Shown here piece after piece: positions 27,319 through 39,747 of a stretch of 64,000 bases of DNA. The notes beneath the pieces were generated by a model. The model saw only the letters and a list, made by a program, of their open reading frames with translations, was not told the origin of the DNA and made no database searches. The position numbers and the translations under genes were made by a program. This DNA comes from Nocardia sp. NRRL S-836 (GTDB lineage: Bacteria > Actinomycetota > Actinomycetes > Mycobacteriales > Pseudonocardiaceae). The DNA is taken from NCBI RefSeq assembly GCF_001279525.1, contig NZ_LGDY01000104.1:1-64000 (forward strand). Direction: 5' to 3'. Each line of letters begins with the position of its first letter. The stretch's first letter is position 1.

Positions 27319-28235
27319 CAGTCCACCAACGTCCGCCCGGTGAGCCGGAGGAACACGTCCTCCAGCGAACTGCGCCGCACCAAACTGGACACCGGCTGCA
27401 CCCCGTTGTCGTGCACCGCCTGCAACGTCCGCTCACCGTCCCGCGTGTACAGCAGCAACCGGTCCGGCAGCACCTCGACCCGTTCCGCGAACCGCTCCAG
27501 GTCCGGCTTGTCCGCGCCCGGCCGGAACCGCAGCTCCAGCACCTCCCTGGTGGAGTACGTGCTGATGAGCTCGGCCGGGGACCCCTCCGCCGCGATCCGC
27601 CCGCCGTCCATCACCACGAGCCGGTCGCAGAGCTGCTCGGCCTCGTCCATGTAGTGGGTCGTGATGATGAGCGTGACCCCGTCCTGCTTGAGCCGGAACA
27701 GCCTGTCCCACAACAGGTGCCGCGCCTGCGGGTCCAGCCCCGTGGTCGGCTCGTCGAGCAGCAGCAGCTCCGGGTCGTTGACCAGCGACCGCGCGATCGT
27801 GAGCCTGCGCTTCATCCCACCGGAGAGCGGCTCCACCTCGTGGTCCGCCCTCTCCGTGAGCTGGGCGAACTCCAGCAGCTCGTCCGCCTTCTCCCGGCAC
27901 CGCTGTCGCGACATGCCGAAGTACCGCCCGTAGATCTGCAGGTTCTGCCGAACCGTGAGCTCCGAGTCGAGGTTGTCCAGCTGCGGCACCACCCCGAGCC
28001 GCGCACGGATCCGCGGCCCGTCGTGCTCGGGATCGAGCCCGAGCACCTTGAGCTCCCCACCCGTCCGCCCGGACACGCACGAGATCATCCGCATCGTCGA
28101 CGACTTGCCGGCCCCGTTGGGCCCGAGGAACCCGAACGCCTCACCCCTGCGCACCTCGACGTCGATGCCGCGCACGGCCTCGAACGCCCCGAAGTGCTTG
28201 GTCAGCGCCTTGGCCTCGACGAGGTTCTCCACCAC
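27318..28235 (-). CDS. ABC transporter ATP-binding protein
   Basis: A 305-residue ATPase of the DrrA-like drug exporter group. Walker A is GPNGAGKSS, the signature LSGGMKRR, Walker B LLLLDEPTTGLD, and the switch His is in TTHYMDEAEQL. The last ~80 residues form the small C-terminal domain ending SLEDVFLRLTGR, typical of this group. GTG at 28235 begins VVENLVEAKALTKHFG; an upstream ATG at 28274 is in frame but adds unconserved residues. It heads the three-gene exporter operon and is divergent from a GNAT gene. Confidence 0.92.
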   Translation of the reverse strand: MVENLVEAKALTKHFGAFEAVRGIDVEVRRGEAFGFLGPNGAGKSSTMRMISCVSGRTGGELKVLGLDPEHDGPRIRARLGVVPQLDNLDSELTVRQNLQIYGRYFGMSRQRCREKADELLEFAQLTERADHEVEPLSGGMKRRLTIARSLVNDPELLLLDEPTTGLDPQARHLLWDRLFRLKQDGVTLIITTHYMDEAEQLCDRLVVMDGGRIAAEGSPAELISTYSTREVLELRFRPGADKPDLERFAERVEVLPDRLLLYTRDGERTLQAVHDNGVQPVSSLVRRSSLEDVFLRLTGRTLVD

Positions 28236-28303
28236 CCCGACGTTAGCCAAGGGGTCCGACAATTCTCGACGCATTTCTCGCGCGCCCAGCCCCGTTGCCC
28301 ACA

Positions 28304-28900
28304 ATGTCCCGCATGGACATCGAACTGCGCTGGCCGACCGAGCCCGACGACCGCCTGCGAACCGAGGTCCACACAGTCGTGCACGACGTGGTGGCAGCGG
28401 GCGGCGCCGTCGGCTACCACACCCCTCCCGACCTGACCCGCATCTCGACCTGGCTCGACGGCGTCCTGAAGCAGACCCGCGACGGCGACGCCGCGTTCGC
28501 GACCGCGGTGGTCGACGGGGTCGTGCGCGGGATCGGCCTGTGGCGGCGCGGCGGCACCGCCGTGTTCCAGCACCGCTGCGAGGTCCAGCAGATCATGGCC
28601 CACCCGTCGGCGCGCGGCCTCGGGCTGGGGCGGCTGGTGGTCGCGGGCCTGGTCGACAGCGCGCGGACGGCGGGGTTCGAGATCGTCATGCTCGGGGTGC
28701 GCGGGAACAACCACGGGGCGATCGAGCTGTACGAGAGCCTCGGTTTCCGGGAGTGCGGTCGGATGCCGAACGCGATCGCCGTCGGGGAGGACCGGTGGGA
28801 CGACGTGTGGATGTACCTGCCGCTCGGCCATCCCGAGGGGACGCGGTTGAACGGCTCGACGGCGGGTGGGCTGGGTTCCAGCCCTCGCCGCACGAGGTGA
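28304..28900 (+). CDS. GNAT-family N-acetyltransferase
   Basis: A 198-residue GCN5-related acetyltransferase. The acetyl-CoA loop is in MAHPSARGLGLGRLVVAGL (R-x-x-G-x-G type) and the C-terminal motif B is in NNHGAIELYESLGFRECGR. ATG at 28304 is used; ATG at 28313 is equally possible, and neither has a good ribosome binding site. It is divergent from the ABC exporter ATPase. The substrate is unknown; an antibiotic or small-amine substrate would fit the exporter neighbour but is only a guess. Confidence 0.88.
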   Translation: MSRMDIELRWPTEPDDRLRTEVHTVVHDVVAAGGAVGYHTPPDLTRISTWLDGVLKQTRDGDAAFATAVVDGVVRGIGLWRRGGTAVFQHRCEVQQIMAHPSARGLGLGRLVVAGLVDSARTAGFEIVMLGVRGNNHGAIELYESLGFRECGRMPNAIAVGEDRWDDVWMYLPLGHPEGTRLNGSTAGGLGSSPRRTR

Positions 28901-28924
28901 CCACAGCGGACCGACGCCACTCCC

Positions 28925-28974
28925 GATCGAGCCGAAGGCGAGGCTTTCGCTCGTGATCGAGCCGAAGGCGAGGC
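28925..28974. repeat. 20-bp direct repeat
   Basis: GATCGAGCCGAAGGCGAGGC occurs at 28925-28944 and again at 28955-28974 with no mismatch, separated by 10 bp. It starts about 24 bp after the GNAT stop. Purpose unknown. Confidence 0.9.
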
Positions 28975-29014
28975 GTCAAAGCCTTTCCTCGGGCGGTTCC
29001 GCGGTGGGTGGCTT

Positions 29015-29131
29015 CCCCGTCTAGCGCTCCGATCGTTTGCCGGGCCTGAGGAGGGGTGTCAACCGGGCACGCTTTTCGCCCGGTTGACACCCCTCCTCAG
29101 GTCTGGCTCGCTCCGTGAGAGCTAGACGGGG
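29015..29131. repeat. Outer inverted repeat enclosing a long hairpin
   Basis: CCCCGTCTAGC (29015-29025) is the exact reverse complement of GCTAGACGGGG (29121-29131). The pair encloses the 24-bp stem at 29045-29101, so the element is a nested palindrome of 117 bp. This could be a bidirectional terminator, a REP-like element or the remnant of a small mobile element. Confidence 0.8.
29045..29101. terminator. 24-bp perfect hairpin
   Basis: Bases 29045-29068 pair without mismatch with 29078-29101; the loop is ACGCTTTTC. It begins with CCTGAGGAGGGG. It is the longest perfect stem noticed in the window. It is 145 bp after the plus-strand GNAT gene, and the minus-strand ndk ends 386 bp away, so it may terminate the GNAT transcript. 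Confidence 0.75.
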
Positions 29132-29231
29132 CAGACAACGCAACCCACAAAGCAACCGGCAGCCGCCCTAAGCACCAGGCGTGCCATCAACCTGCCAATG
29201 GCGCTGGAGGCTTCTTTGGGAGTGTCGGGGT

Positions 29232-29248
29232 CTGGGGCGGAGCCCCAG
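29232..29248. repeat. Short GC-rich palindrome
   Basis: CTGGGGC, GGA loop, GCCCCAG: a 7-bp stem inside a longer GGGGTCTGGGGCGGAGCCCC-like context. Very similar palindromes are common between genes in actinomycetes, from general recollection; a genome search is needed to say whether it is dispersed here. Confidence 0.6.
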
Positions 29249-29486
29249 GAACAGCCGAACAGGAAACCCGCAGCAGCACCACCCCATGGACTCCCGACAG
29301 GCACCCGCCAACGCAACAGGGGGACGCCCCACGCAGCCCACGCGTCGGCCCAAAGGCCAAGCACGCTAACGCAGGCGTCCCCCCAAAAGTCGGACCCCCT
29401 GATCAACCCGACTGTACTCAGCAGGTCTGACAACCCAGGGGGCTCACCACCTCAGGCGTCCAACTCAAAGCCCAAGCCTCAAACCT

Positions 29487-29897
29487 TCACAGGTTCGGGA
29501 ACCAGATCTTGATCTCCCGCTCCGCCGACTCCGCCGAGTCCGACCCGTGCACGAGGTTGTACTGCACCTCGGTGCCGAAGTCGCCGCGGATCGTGCCCGG
29601 GGTCGCCTTCTCCACGGGGTCGGTCCCACCGGCGAGCTGACGAAACGCGGGGATCGCGCGAACACCCTCGACGACCAGCGCGACCAGGGGGCCGCCGGTG
29701 ATGAAGTCGACGAGGTCGTTGTAGAACGGCTTGCCGTCGTGCTCCGCGTAGTGCTGCTCGGCGGTAGCACGGTCAGCCGTGCGGAGCTCCAGCGCGGCGA
29801 GCTTGAGGCCCTTGCGCTCGATGCGGGCGATCACCTCGCCGACCAGACCACGCTCGACGCCATCGGGCTTGACCAGAACCAGGGTGCGCTCGGACAC
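29487..29897 (-). CDS. ndk: Nucleoside diphosphate kinase
   Basis: A 136-residue NDK that moves the gamma phosphate between nucleoside triphosphates and diphosphates. The catalytic His is in [16 protein letters not shown], with [13 protein letters not shown] near the start. GTG at 29897 yields [13 protein letters not shown]. In mycobacteria ndk lies directly after the DUF4233 gene; here some 16 kb of accessory genes separate them. Its other core neighbour, rne, is 8 kb downstream. Confidence 0.97.
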   Translation of the reverse strand: MSERTLVLVKPDGVERGLVGEVIARIERKGLKLAALELRTADRATAEQHYAEHDGKPFYNDLVDFITGGPLVALVVEGVRAIPAFRQLAGGTDPVEKATPGTIRGDFGTEVQYNLVHGSDSAESAEREIKIWFPNL

Positions 29898-30005
29898 GAC
29901 GGTGTGACTCCTCGGAAACAGGTACGGGATGTGCGAACAGGGTAGCCGCGCCCGTGCGGCGCACGCCGGGAGGGCTGTGACCGGCGATACGCCATAGTTC
30001 TGCGG

Positions 30006-30623
30006 GTGAGTTCACAGCACACCGGGTCCGCGTTGACCGGCGCCGCCGTCCTGTTCGTCCTGCTTCGGCTGCTCGCCGTGTCGCACTATGACTGGCACAC
30101 GGCGTTCGCACTGCTCCACACACTGGAGCTGGATGACGCGCCTGGGTTGTTCCTCGGCACGTTCATGGCGGACGACCGCATCAGCACCGTCTTGCTGATG
30201 GTCGTCACGCCGGCGACCTTCTTCTTCTTCCTCCGCACGCGCAAGGATCCGGAGCGGGCGAACACCACGGCGCTGCTCACGTTGATCGTGCTCGTCGCGC
30301 TGATGGTGTCGCACACGCTGACGTACCACCGCTGGTGGATGCCGGTGGGTGCGGTCGCGCTCGGCGGGGTGTTCGTGCTCGCCATCAGGAACGCGCGCTG
30401 GTTGCTGCACTGGTTCGCGTGGATCCTGGCCGGGACCGCGCTCGCGGTGGCTGCGGTCGTCAGCACGCCGTGGGTGCCGAAGGAGCGGATCAACGACGCC
30501 GAGGACGTCTACGTGTTCGAGACGAGCCCGGGATACCTGAAAGTGCTCAAAGCGCAGGACCGCGAGTTCGCGATCCTGCGCTCGGAGGACGTCGTCAAAC
30601 GGGTGGAGCTAGCTGACCACTAG
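30006..30623 (+). CDS. Uncharacterised membrane protein
   Basis: A 205-residue protein with about five hydrophobic helices (for example [63 protein letters not shown]). A ~45-residue polar C-terminus follows ([19 protein letters not shown]), probably outside the membrane. I do not recognise the family. GTG at 30006 is the start; no good ribosome binding site is visible. It is divergent from ndk. Its stop shares the palindrome CTAG with the stop of the convergent subtilase gene, a 4-bp overlap. Confidence 0.75.
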   Translation: MSSQHTGSALTGAAVLFVLLRLLAVSHYDWHTAFALLHTLELDDAPGLFLGTFMADDRISTVLLMVVTPATFFFFLRTRKDPERANTTALLTLIVLVALMVSHTLTYHRWWMPVGAVALGGVFVLAIRNARWLLHWFAWILAGTALAVAAVVSTPWVPKERINDAEDVYVFETSPGYLKVLKAQDREFAILRSEDVVKRVELADH

Positions 30624-32113
30624 ACCTGGTGGGAGACCCACAGCTTCGTGCCCTGCTCGTCGTAGAGCACGGCCTGGCCGGTGTTCTCCACGACGATGCG
30701 CTGGCCCGTCGTGCGCTCGGTGTTGCTGGCCCAGCGGGGACGGTTGGCCGCGTCGTACAGGACGAAGTTGCCGTCGCTCTGCAGGACCGCCCGGTTGGCA
30801 GTGGTGCCGGTCGTGTTGGTCCAGAACTTCGGCACGCCGTTGCTGTAGAGCACCAGGTTGCCGTCCGGCTGCATCACCAGGTAGTGCTTGCCGTCCGCAC
30901 TGACGATCCGCTGACCGGTGCCGAGCCAGTCGGACCGGCGCAGCTTGTTGGGGTCGGAGGCGCCGTGGACGTAGATCAGCTTGTTGGGCGAGCCGGCCAC
31001 GTCCTGCACCACGTCGTTCGTGGCGGAGTCCTTCATCGCCTTCTGCACCTGCGCCGGCGTCGCGGTCGGGTTGACCGCCAGGTAGATCGCCGAGACACCG
31101 GCGACGTGCGGCGCCGCCATCGAGGTGCCGCTGGCCGAGATGAAGCCGTCGTCGATGAAGGTGGAGACGATGTTCTCGCCGGGGGCGAAGATGTCGGTGC
31201 AGGTGCCCCAGTTCGAGAAGGACGCGCGGGTGTCGGTGCTCGTCGTCGCGTTGACCGTGAGCGCCTCGGGCACTCGGGCCGGCGAGTAGTTGCACGCGTC
31301 CGCGTTGAAGTTCGCCGACGCTACCGAGTACGAGACGCCGGACGCGATCGAGTTGCGCACGGCGGTGTCGAGCAGGTCGAACGCGGGGCCCGCGAGGCTC
31401 ATGTTGGCGACGGCCGGCTTGACCGCGTTGGCGGTCACCCAGTCGACACCGGCGATGACGCTGGCGGCCGTGCCGCTGCCCTCGCAGTCCAGCACCTTGA
31501 CCGCGTGCAGGTTGATCCGCTTGGCCACACCGACGGTCTTGCCGCCGATGGTGCCGGCGACGTGCGTGCCGTGGCCCGCGCAGTCGGTGTTGGTCGAGTC
31601 GATCGAGTTGTAGTTCCAGACCGCGCGGCCACCGAAGTCCGGGTGGTCGACCTTGATGCCGGTGTCGATGACGTAGGCGTGCACCTGGCTCGTGTCGGCG
31701 CGGAGCCGGTAGAGGTTGTCCGGCGTCACGACCCGCTGGTCGATCCGGTCCAGGCCCCAGCTCGGGGTCGGGCTCTGCGCCTCACCGGTCTTGGCGAAGA
31801 CCTGGTCCTGCGCGATCGACTTCACCGCCGGGTCGGTCGCCAGCTTCTTCGCGGCCTCCGCCGTCATCTTGGCCGCGAAACCGTTGAACGCCTTGGTGTA
31901 GCGGTACTTCACCTGTGCGCCGACCTTGCCGGCCACCGCGTTGGTCGCCGTGAAGCCGTCCTTGAGCTCGACGATGTAGCTGTCGGCGACCGCGGTCTTC
32001 GAGTCGGCGCCGGCGATCTTGACGTCCTGCGCCTGTGCCTGCGGCACGGCGAGCGCGGTCAGCGTCACCGCGACAGCGCCGGCCCCGATGATCTGTCTGC
32101 TGAACATCCCCAC
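30620..32113 (-). CDS. Secreted S8 serine protease with C-terminal bulb-type lectin domain
   Basis: A 497-residue secreted protease. A signal peptide (about 1-28, ending AQAQ) and an inhibitor I9-like propeptide (VADSYIVELKDGF ... AVKSIAQDQVF) precede the S8 domain. The triad is Asp in AYVIDTGIKVDH, His in GHGTHVAGT and Ser in SGTSMAAPHVAGV. The oxyanion region reads ASANFN, where most relatives have an AAGN-type sequence. The last ~110 residues are a bulb-type lectin with QPDGNLVLY and QSDGNFVLY sugar-site motifs and a degenerate third copy (ENTGQAVLY). The lectin probably anchors the protease on glycans. The stop overlaps the convergent gene by 4 bp. Confidence 0.93.
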   Translation of the reverse strand: MGMFSRQIIGAGAVAVTLTALAVPQAQAQDVKIAGADSKTAVADSYIVELKDGFTATNAVAGKVGAQVKYRYTKAFNGFAAKMTAEAAKKLATDPAVKSIAQDQVFAKTGEAQSPTPSWGLDRIDQRVVTPDNLYRLRADTSQVHAYVIDTGIKVDHPDFGGRAVWNYNSIDSTNTDCAGHGTHVAGTIGGKTVGVAKRINLHAVKVLDCEGSGTAASVIAGVDWVTANAVKPAVANMSLAGPAFDLLDTAVRNSIASGVSYSVASANFNADACNYSPARVPEALTVNATTSTDTRASFSNWGTCTDIFAPGENIVSTFIDDGFISASGTSMAAPHVAGVSAIYLAVNPTATPAQVQKAMKDSATNDVVQDVAGSPNKLIYVHGASDPNKLRRSDWLGTGQRIVSADGKHYLVMQPDGNLVLYSNGVPKFWTNTTGTTANRAVLQSDGNFVLYDAANRPRWASNTERTTGQRIVVENTGQAVLYDEQGTKLWVSHQV

Positions 32114-32168
32114 AGTTGTTTTCCCCCATAGCGTCGTCGTATCGACGCGGGCAAACCTAAGGGGTGAA

Positions 32169-32210
32169 CCTCCTGGGCGTCACCGGATTTGATGAAGATC
32201 GCCCAGGAGG
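32169..32210 (-). terminator. Terminator of the DHA2 exporter gene
   Basis: CCTCCTGGGCG (32169-32179) pairs perfectly with CGCCCAGGAGG (32200-32210). It lies 11 bp past the stop of the exporter gene and before the promoter region of the lectin-tailed subtilase. Confidence 0.78.
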
Positions 32211-32220
32211 CCCAACGGGG

Positions 32221-33666
32221 CTAGTGCACGAGGACTGGCTGCGTCTCATCACGCGACACCGCGACCTGCCGCAGCATGAACACGGCCAGTGCCAGCGCCA
32301 CGGTCACCAAGCCGGCACTGATCCAGAACGCCAGGTGGAAGCCCGACGTCAGCGCCTCCAACCGGGACACACCCGACGCGAGCAGCGACGACGTGTAGGT
32401 CGTGGAGGTCGTCGCCAGCACGGCCAGGCCGAGCGCGCCGCCCACCTGTGCGGTGGTGTTGACCAGGCCGGACGCGAGGCCGGCCTCGCCGTGGGCCGCG
32501 CCCGACATCGCCAGGGTCATGAGTGCCGGGAACGACAGGCCCATGCCGATGCCGATGGGGGCGACCGCGGGCAGGATGTCGGCCACGTACGAGCCGTCGA
32601 CCGGGACCTGGGTGAAGACGACCATGCCCGCGAGCATCAGCACGAGGCCCAGGATCAGCATGTTGCGTTCGCCGAAGCGGGAGTTCAGGCGGGCCGACAG
32701 CGACACCGAGAACACCGCGATGGCCACGGCCACGGGCATGAAGGCCAGGCCGATCTGCAACGGCGTGTACGACAGCACGAGCTGCATGTACAGGGTGCCG
32801 AGGAAGAACAGGCCGAACATGCCGGCGATCATCGAGATCTGCACGAGGTTCGCGCCGGTCACGTTGCGGGACTTGAACACCCGCAACGGCAGCAGCGGCT
32901 TGGCGGCGTGGCGCTGGCGCAGGACGAAGCCCACCAGCAGCGCGACCGCGATGGCGCCCAGGCCCAGCGTGTGCGGGGAGCCGAAGCCGTAGTGCTCGGC
33001 CTTCACGATCGTGTAGACGCCGAGCATCACCGCGGCGACGATCAGCAGGGCGCCGAGGACGTCCGCGCCCTCGCGCAGGCCCAGGCCGGCCGACTCGGGC
33101 ACCAGGCGCACGGCGGCGATGGCGGCCACGATGCCGATCGGGATGTTCACGAAGAAGATCCAGTGCCACGACATGGCGTCCGTGAGCACGCCGCCGAGCA
33201 GCAGGCCGATGGACGCGCCCGCTGCCGCGACGAAGCTGAACACGCCGATGGCGCGCCTCTGCTCGCCGGTCTCCGGGAACATCGTGACGATCATGCCCAG
33301 GGTCACGGACGTGGCCAGCGCGCCGCCGGCGCCCTGGACGAACCGGGCCACGACCAGCATCTCGGAGCTCATCGACAGGCCGCACAGCAGCGAGGCGGCG
33401 GTGAAGACGCCGAGGCCGATCAGGAACACCCTCTTGTGCCCGATCAGGTCGCCGAGGCGTCCGGCGAGCAGCAGCAGACCGCCGTAGGCGATCAGGTACG
33501 CGTTCACGACCCAGGCGAGGCCCGCCTGGCCGAACCCGAGGTCTTCGTCGATCGCGGGCAGCGCGACGTTCACGATCGTCTGGTCCAGCACGATCATCAA
33601 CATCCCCGCGCACAGCACGATCAGCGCCAGCCAGCGCGAATCCGTCTTCGGTCCCCCTGATGTCAT
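32221..33666 (-). CDS. MFS multidrug exporter, DHA2 (EmrB/QacA) family
   Basis: A 481-residue drug:H+ antiporter with 14 predicted hydrophobic segments. Motif D1 is in LDQTIVNVALPAIDEDL, motif A in GRLGDLIGHKRVF and motif C in GASIGLLLGGVLTD. The upstream MarR gene ends 41 bp before the ATG on the same strand, so the regulator and exporter form a classic self-regulated pair. Likely exported: hydrophobic drugs or an endogenous metabolite; the inducer is unknown. Confidence 0.93.
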   Translation of the reverse strand: MTSGGPKTDSRWLALIVLCAGMLMIVLDQTIVNVALPAIDEDLGFGQAGLAWVVNAYLIAYGGLLLLAGRLGDLIGHKRVFLIGLGVFTAASLLCGLSMSSEMLVVARFVQGAGGALATSVTLGMIVTMFPETGEQRRAIGVFSFVAAAGASIGLLLGGVLTDAMSWHWIFFVNIPIGIVAAIAAVRLVPESAGLGLREGADVLGALLIVAAVMLGVYTIVKAEHYGFGSPHTLGLGAIAVALLVGFVLRQRHAAKPLLPLRVFKSRNVTGANLVQISMIAGMFGLFFLGTLYMQLVLSYTPLQIGLAFMPVAVAIAVFSVSLSARLNSRFGERNMLILGLVLMLAGMVVFTQVPVDGSYVADILPAVAPIGIGMGLSFPALMTLAMSGAAHGEAGLASGLVNTTAQVGGALGLAVLATTSTTYTSSLLASGVSRLEALTSGFHLAFWISAGLVTVALALAVFMLRQVAVSRDETQPVLVH

Positions 33667-33683
33667 AAGAGGAACCGTAGCAG

Positions 33684-33703
33684 ATAGTTTTGTACGGGAC
33701 TAT
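33684..33703. promoter_or_regulatory. Candidate MarR operator before the exporter gene
   Basis: ATAGT (33684-33688) and ACTAT (33699-33703) form an inverted repeat with a 10-bp spacer in the 40-bp AT-rich gap between marR and the exporter ATG. The string ACTATTTG here resembles ACTATTTTG at 34222-34230 upstream of marR, as expected if one regulator binds both. Confidence 0.45.
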
Positions 33704-33706
33704 TTG

Positions 33707-34189
33707 TTACCCGATCGCCTGGCGCAGGGCACGCTTGCGCGGCGGCTTCTCGCACGGGACGACGGCACCGAGACGGCCTTCGACCAGTCGCGTCAGGCCG
33801 TTGACCAGGCCGGTCCGCTCGTCGTCGGGCAACGAGCCCAGCACGCTGGCGACGACCTCCTCGTACACGTCGTCGGCCTTCGCCACGAGCGCGCGCCCGG
33901 AGTCGGTCACGACCACGACGCGGGCACGGCGGTCGGTCGCGGACGGCCTGCGCTCGGCGTAGCCCGCCGATTCCAGGGCGTCCATCGTCACGACCATGGT
34001 CGTCTTGTCGATGCTGATCTGCTCGGCGATCTCGGACTGCGTGCGCTCGGCGTCCAGCGCGGTCGACAGCACGCAGCGGGCCCGCGGAGTCAACCCGATC
34101 TCCGCGAGCCTCGCCGTCAGCTCGGTCTCCAGCGCGTGACCCGTCCGATGCAGCAGCATCATCAGGTCGGTACACCCCTTCGTGCCCAT
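33707..34189 (-). CDS. MarR-family transcriptional regulator
   Basis: A 160-residue winged-helix repressor. The recognition region reads TQSEIAEQISIDKTTMVVTM, followed by the wing RRPSATDRRARVVVVT. ATG at 34189 begins MGTKGCTDLMMLLHRTG; an open extension upstream is AT-rich and probably promoter. A 14-bp palindrome, GTGCCCATGGGCAC (34182-34195), surrounds the start codon. It probably represses itself and the downstream exporter and is released by a drug-like ligand. Confidence 0.9.
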   Translation of the reverse strand: MGTKGCTDLMMLLHRTGHALETELTARLAEIGLTPRARCVLSTALDAERTQSEIAEQISIDKTTMVVTMDALESAGYAERRPSATDRRARVVVVTDSGRALVAKADDVYEEVVASVLGSLPDDERTGLVNGLTRLVEGRLGAVVPCEKPPRKRALRQAIG

Positions 34190-34203
34190 GGGCACTACGG
34201 TAC

Positions 34204-34230
34204 CAAATAATCTAAATCTCAACTATTTTG
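34204..34230 (-). promoter_or_regulatory. AT-rich promoter/operator region of marR
   Basis: A strongly AT-rich patch in a GC-rich setting. CAAATA (34204-34209) and TATTTTG (34224-34230) form an imperfect inverted repeat. On the minus strand TAGATT gives a TANNNT-type -10 element but no good -35. It lies 15-41 bp before the marR ATG. Confidence 0.4.
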
Positions 34231-34238
34231 CGGCGGGA

Positions 34239-39653
<5,415 letters not shown>

Positions 39654-39733
39654 CGCGACCTCCTTGTCGCAACTTCTTGCAGGGTTGCTGCACGAAACCA
39701 CGAGGAACAGGCGGAAACAATACGTCGGGTCCT

Positions 39734-39745
39734 GCAAATATTTGC
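39734..39745. promoter_or_regulatory. Candidate LacI/MalR-type operator for amylopullulanase
   Basis: GCAAATATTTGC is a perfect 12-bp palindrome 81 bp before the amylopullulanase ATG, in the gap after the duplicated-domain gene. Nearer the start the minus strand carries further TGCA/TTGC elements (about 39665-39695). Amylase genes of actinomycetes are often under LacI-family maltose repressors with such sites; this identity is inferred. Confidence 0.45.
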
Positions 39746-39747
39746 GA

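Larger units (their letters stand above)
28901..29486. other. Repeat-rich intergenic region
   Basis: This 586-bp gap between the GNAT and ndk genes holds no convincing gene. It contains a 20-bp direct repeat, a nested pair of inverted repeats with a 24-bp perfect stem, and a short GC-rich hairpin, each listed separately. A 103-codon open frame on the minus strand (29122-29433) is rich in Trp, Gly and Ala and ends inside one arm of the outer inverted repeat. It looks like translated repeat sequence rather than a gene. Confidence 0.75.

Noticed and set aside
29122..29433. A 103-codon minus-strand open frame rich in Trp, Gly and Ala.
   Set aside because: No ribosome binding site, no domain, and its stop lies in an inverted-repeat arm. 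It reads like translated intergenic repeat sequence.
32164..33660. A 498-codon plus-strand frame opposite the DHA2 exporter.
   Set aside because: Low-complexity His/Gln/Gly/Arg composition. The other strand encodes a 14-helix transporter with intact motifs.
34182..34195. The 14-bp palindrome around the marR start codon as a definite operator.
   Set aside because: It includes the coding start and a common restriction-type CCATGGG core, and chance palindromes of this size are expected. It is only mentioned as a possibility.
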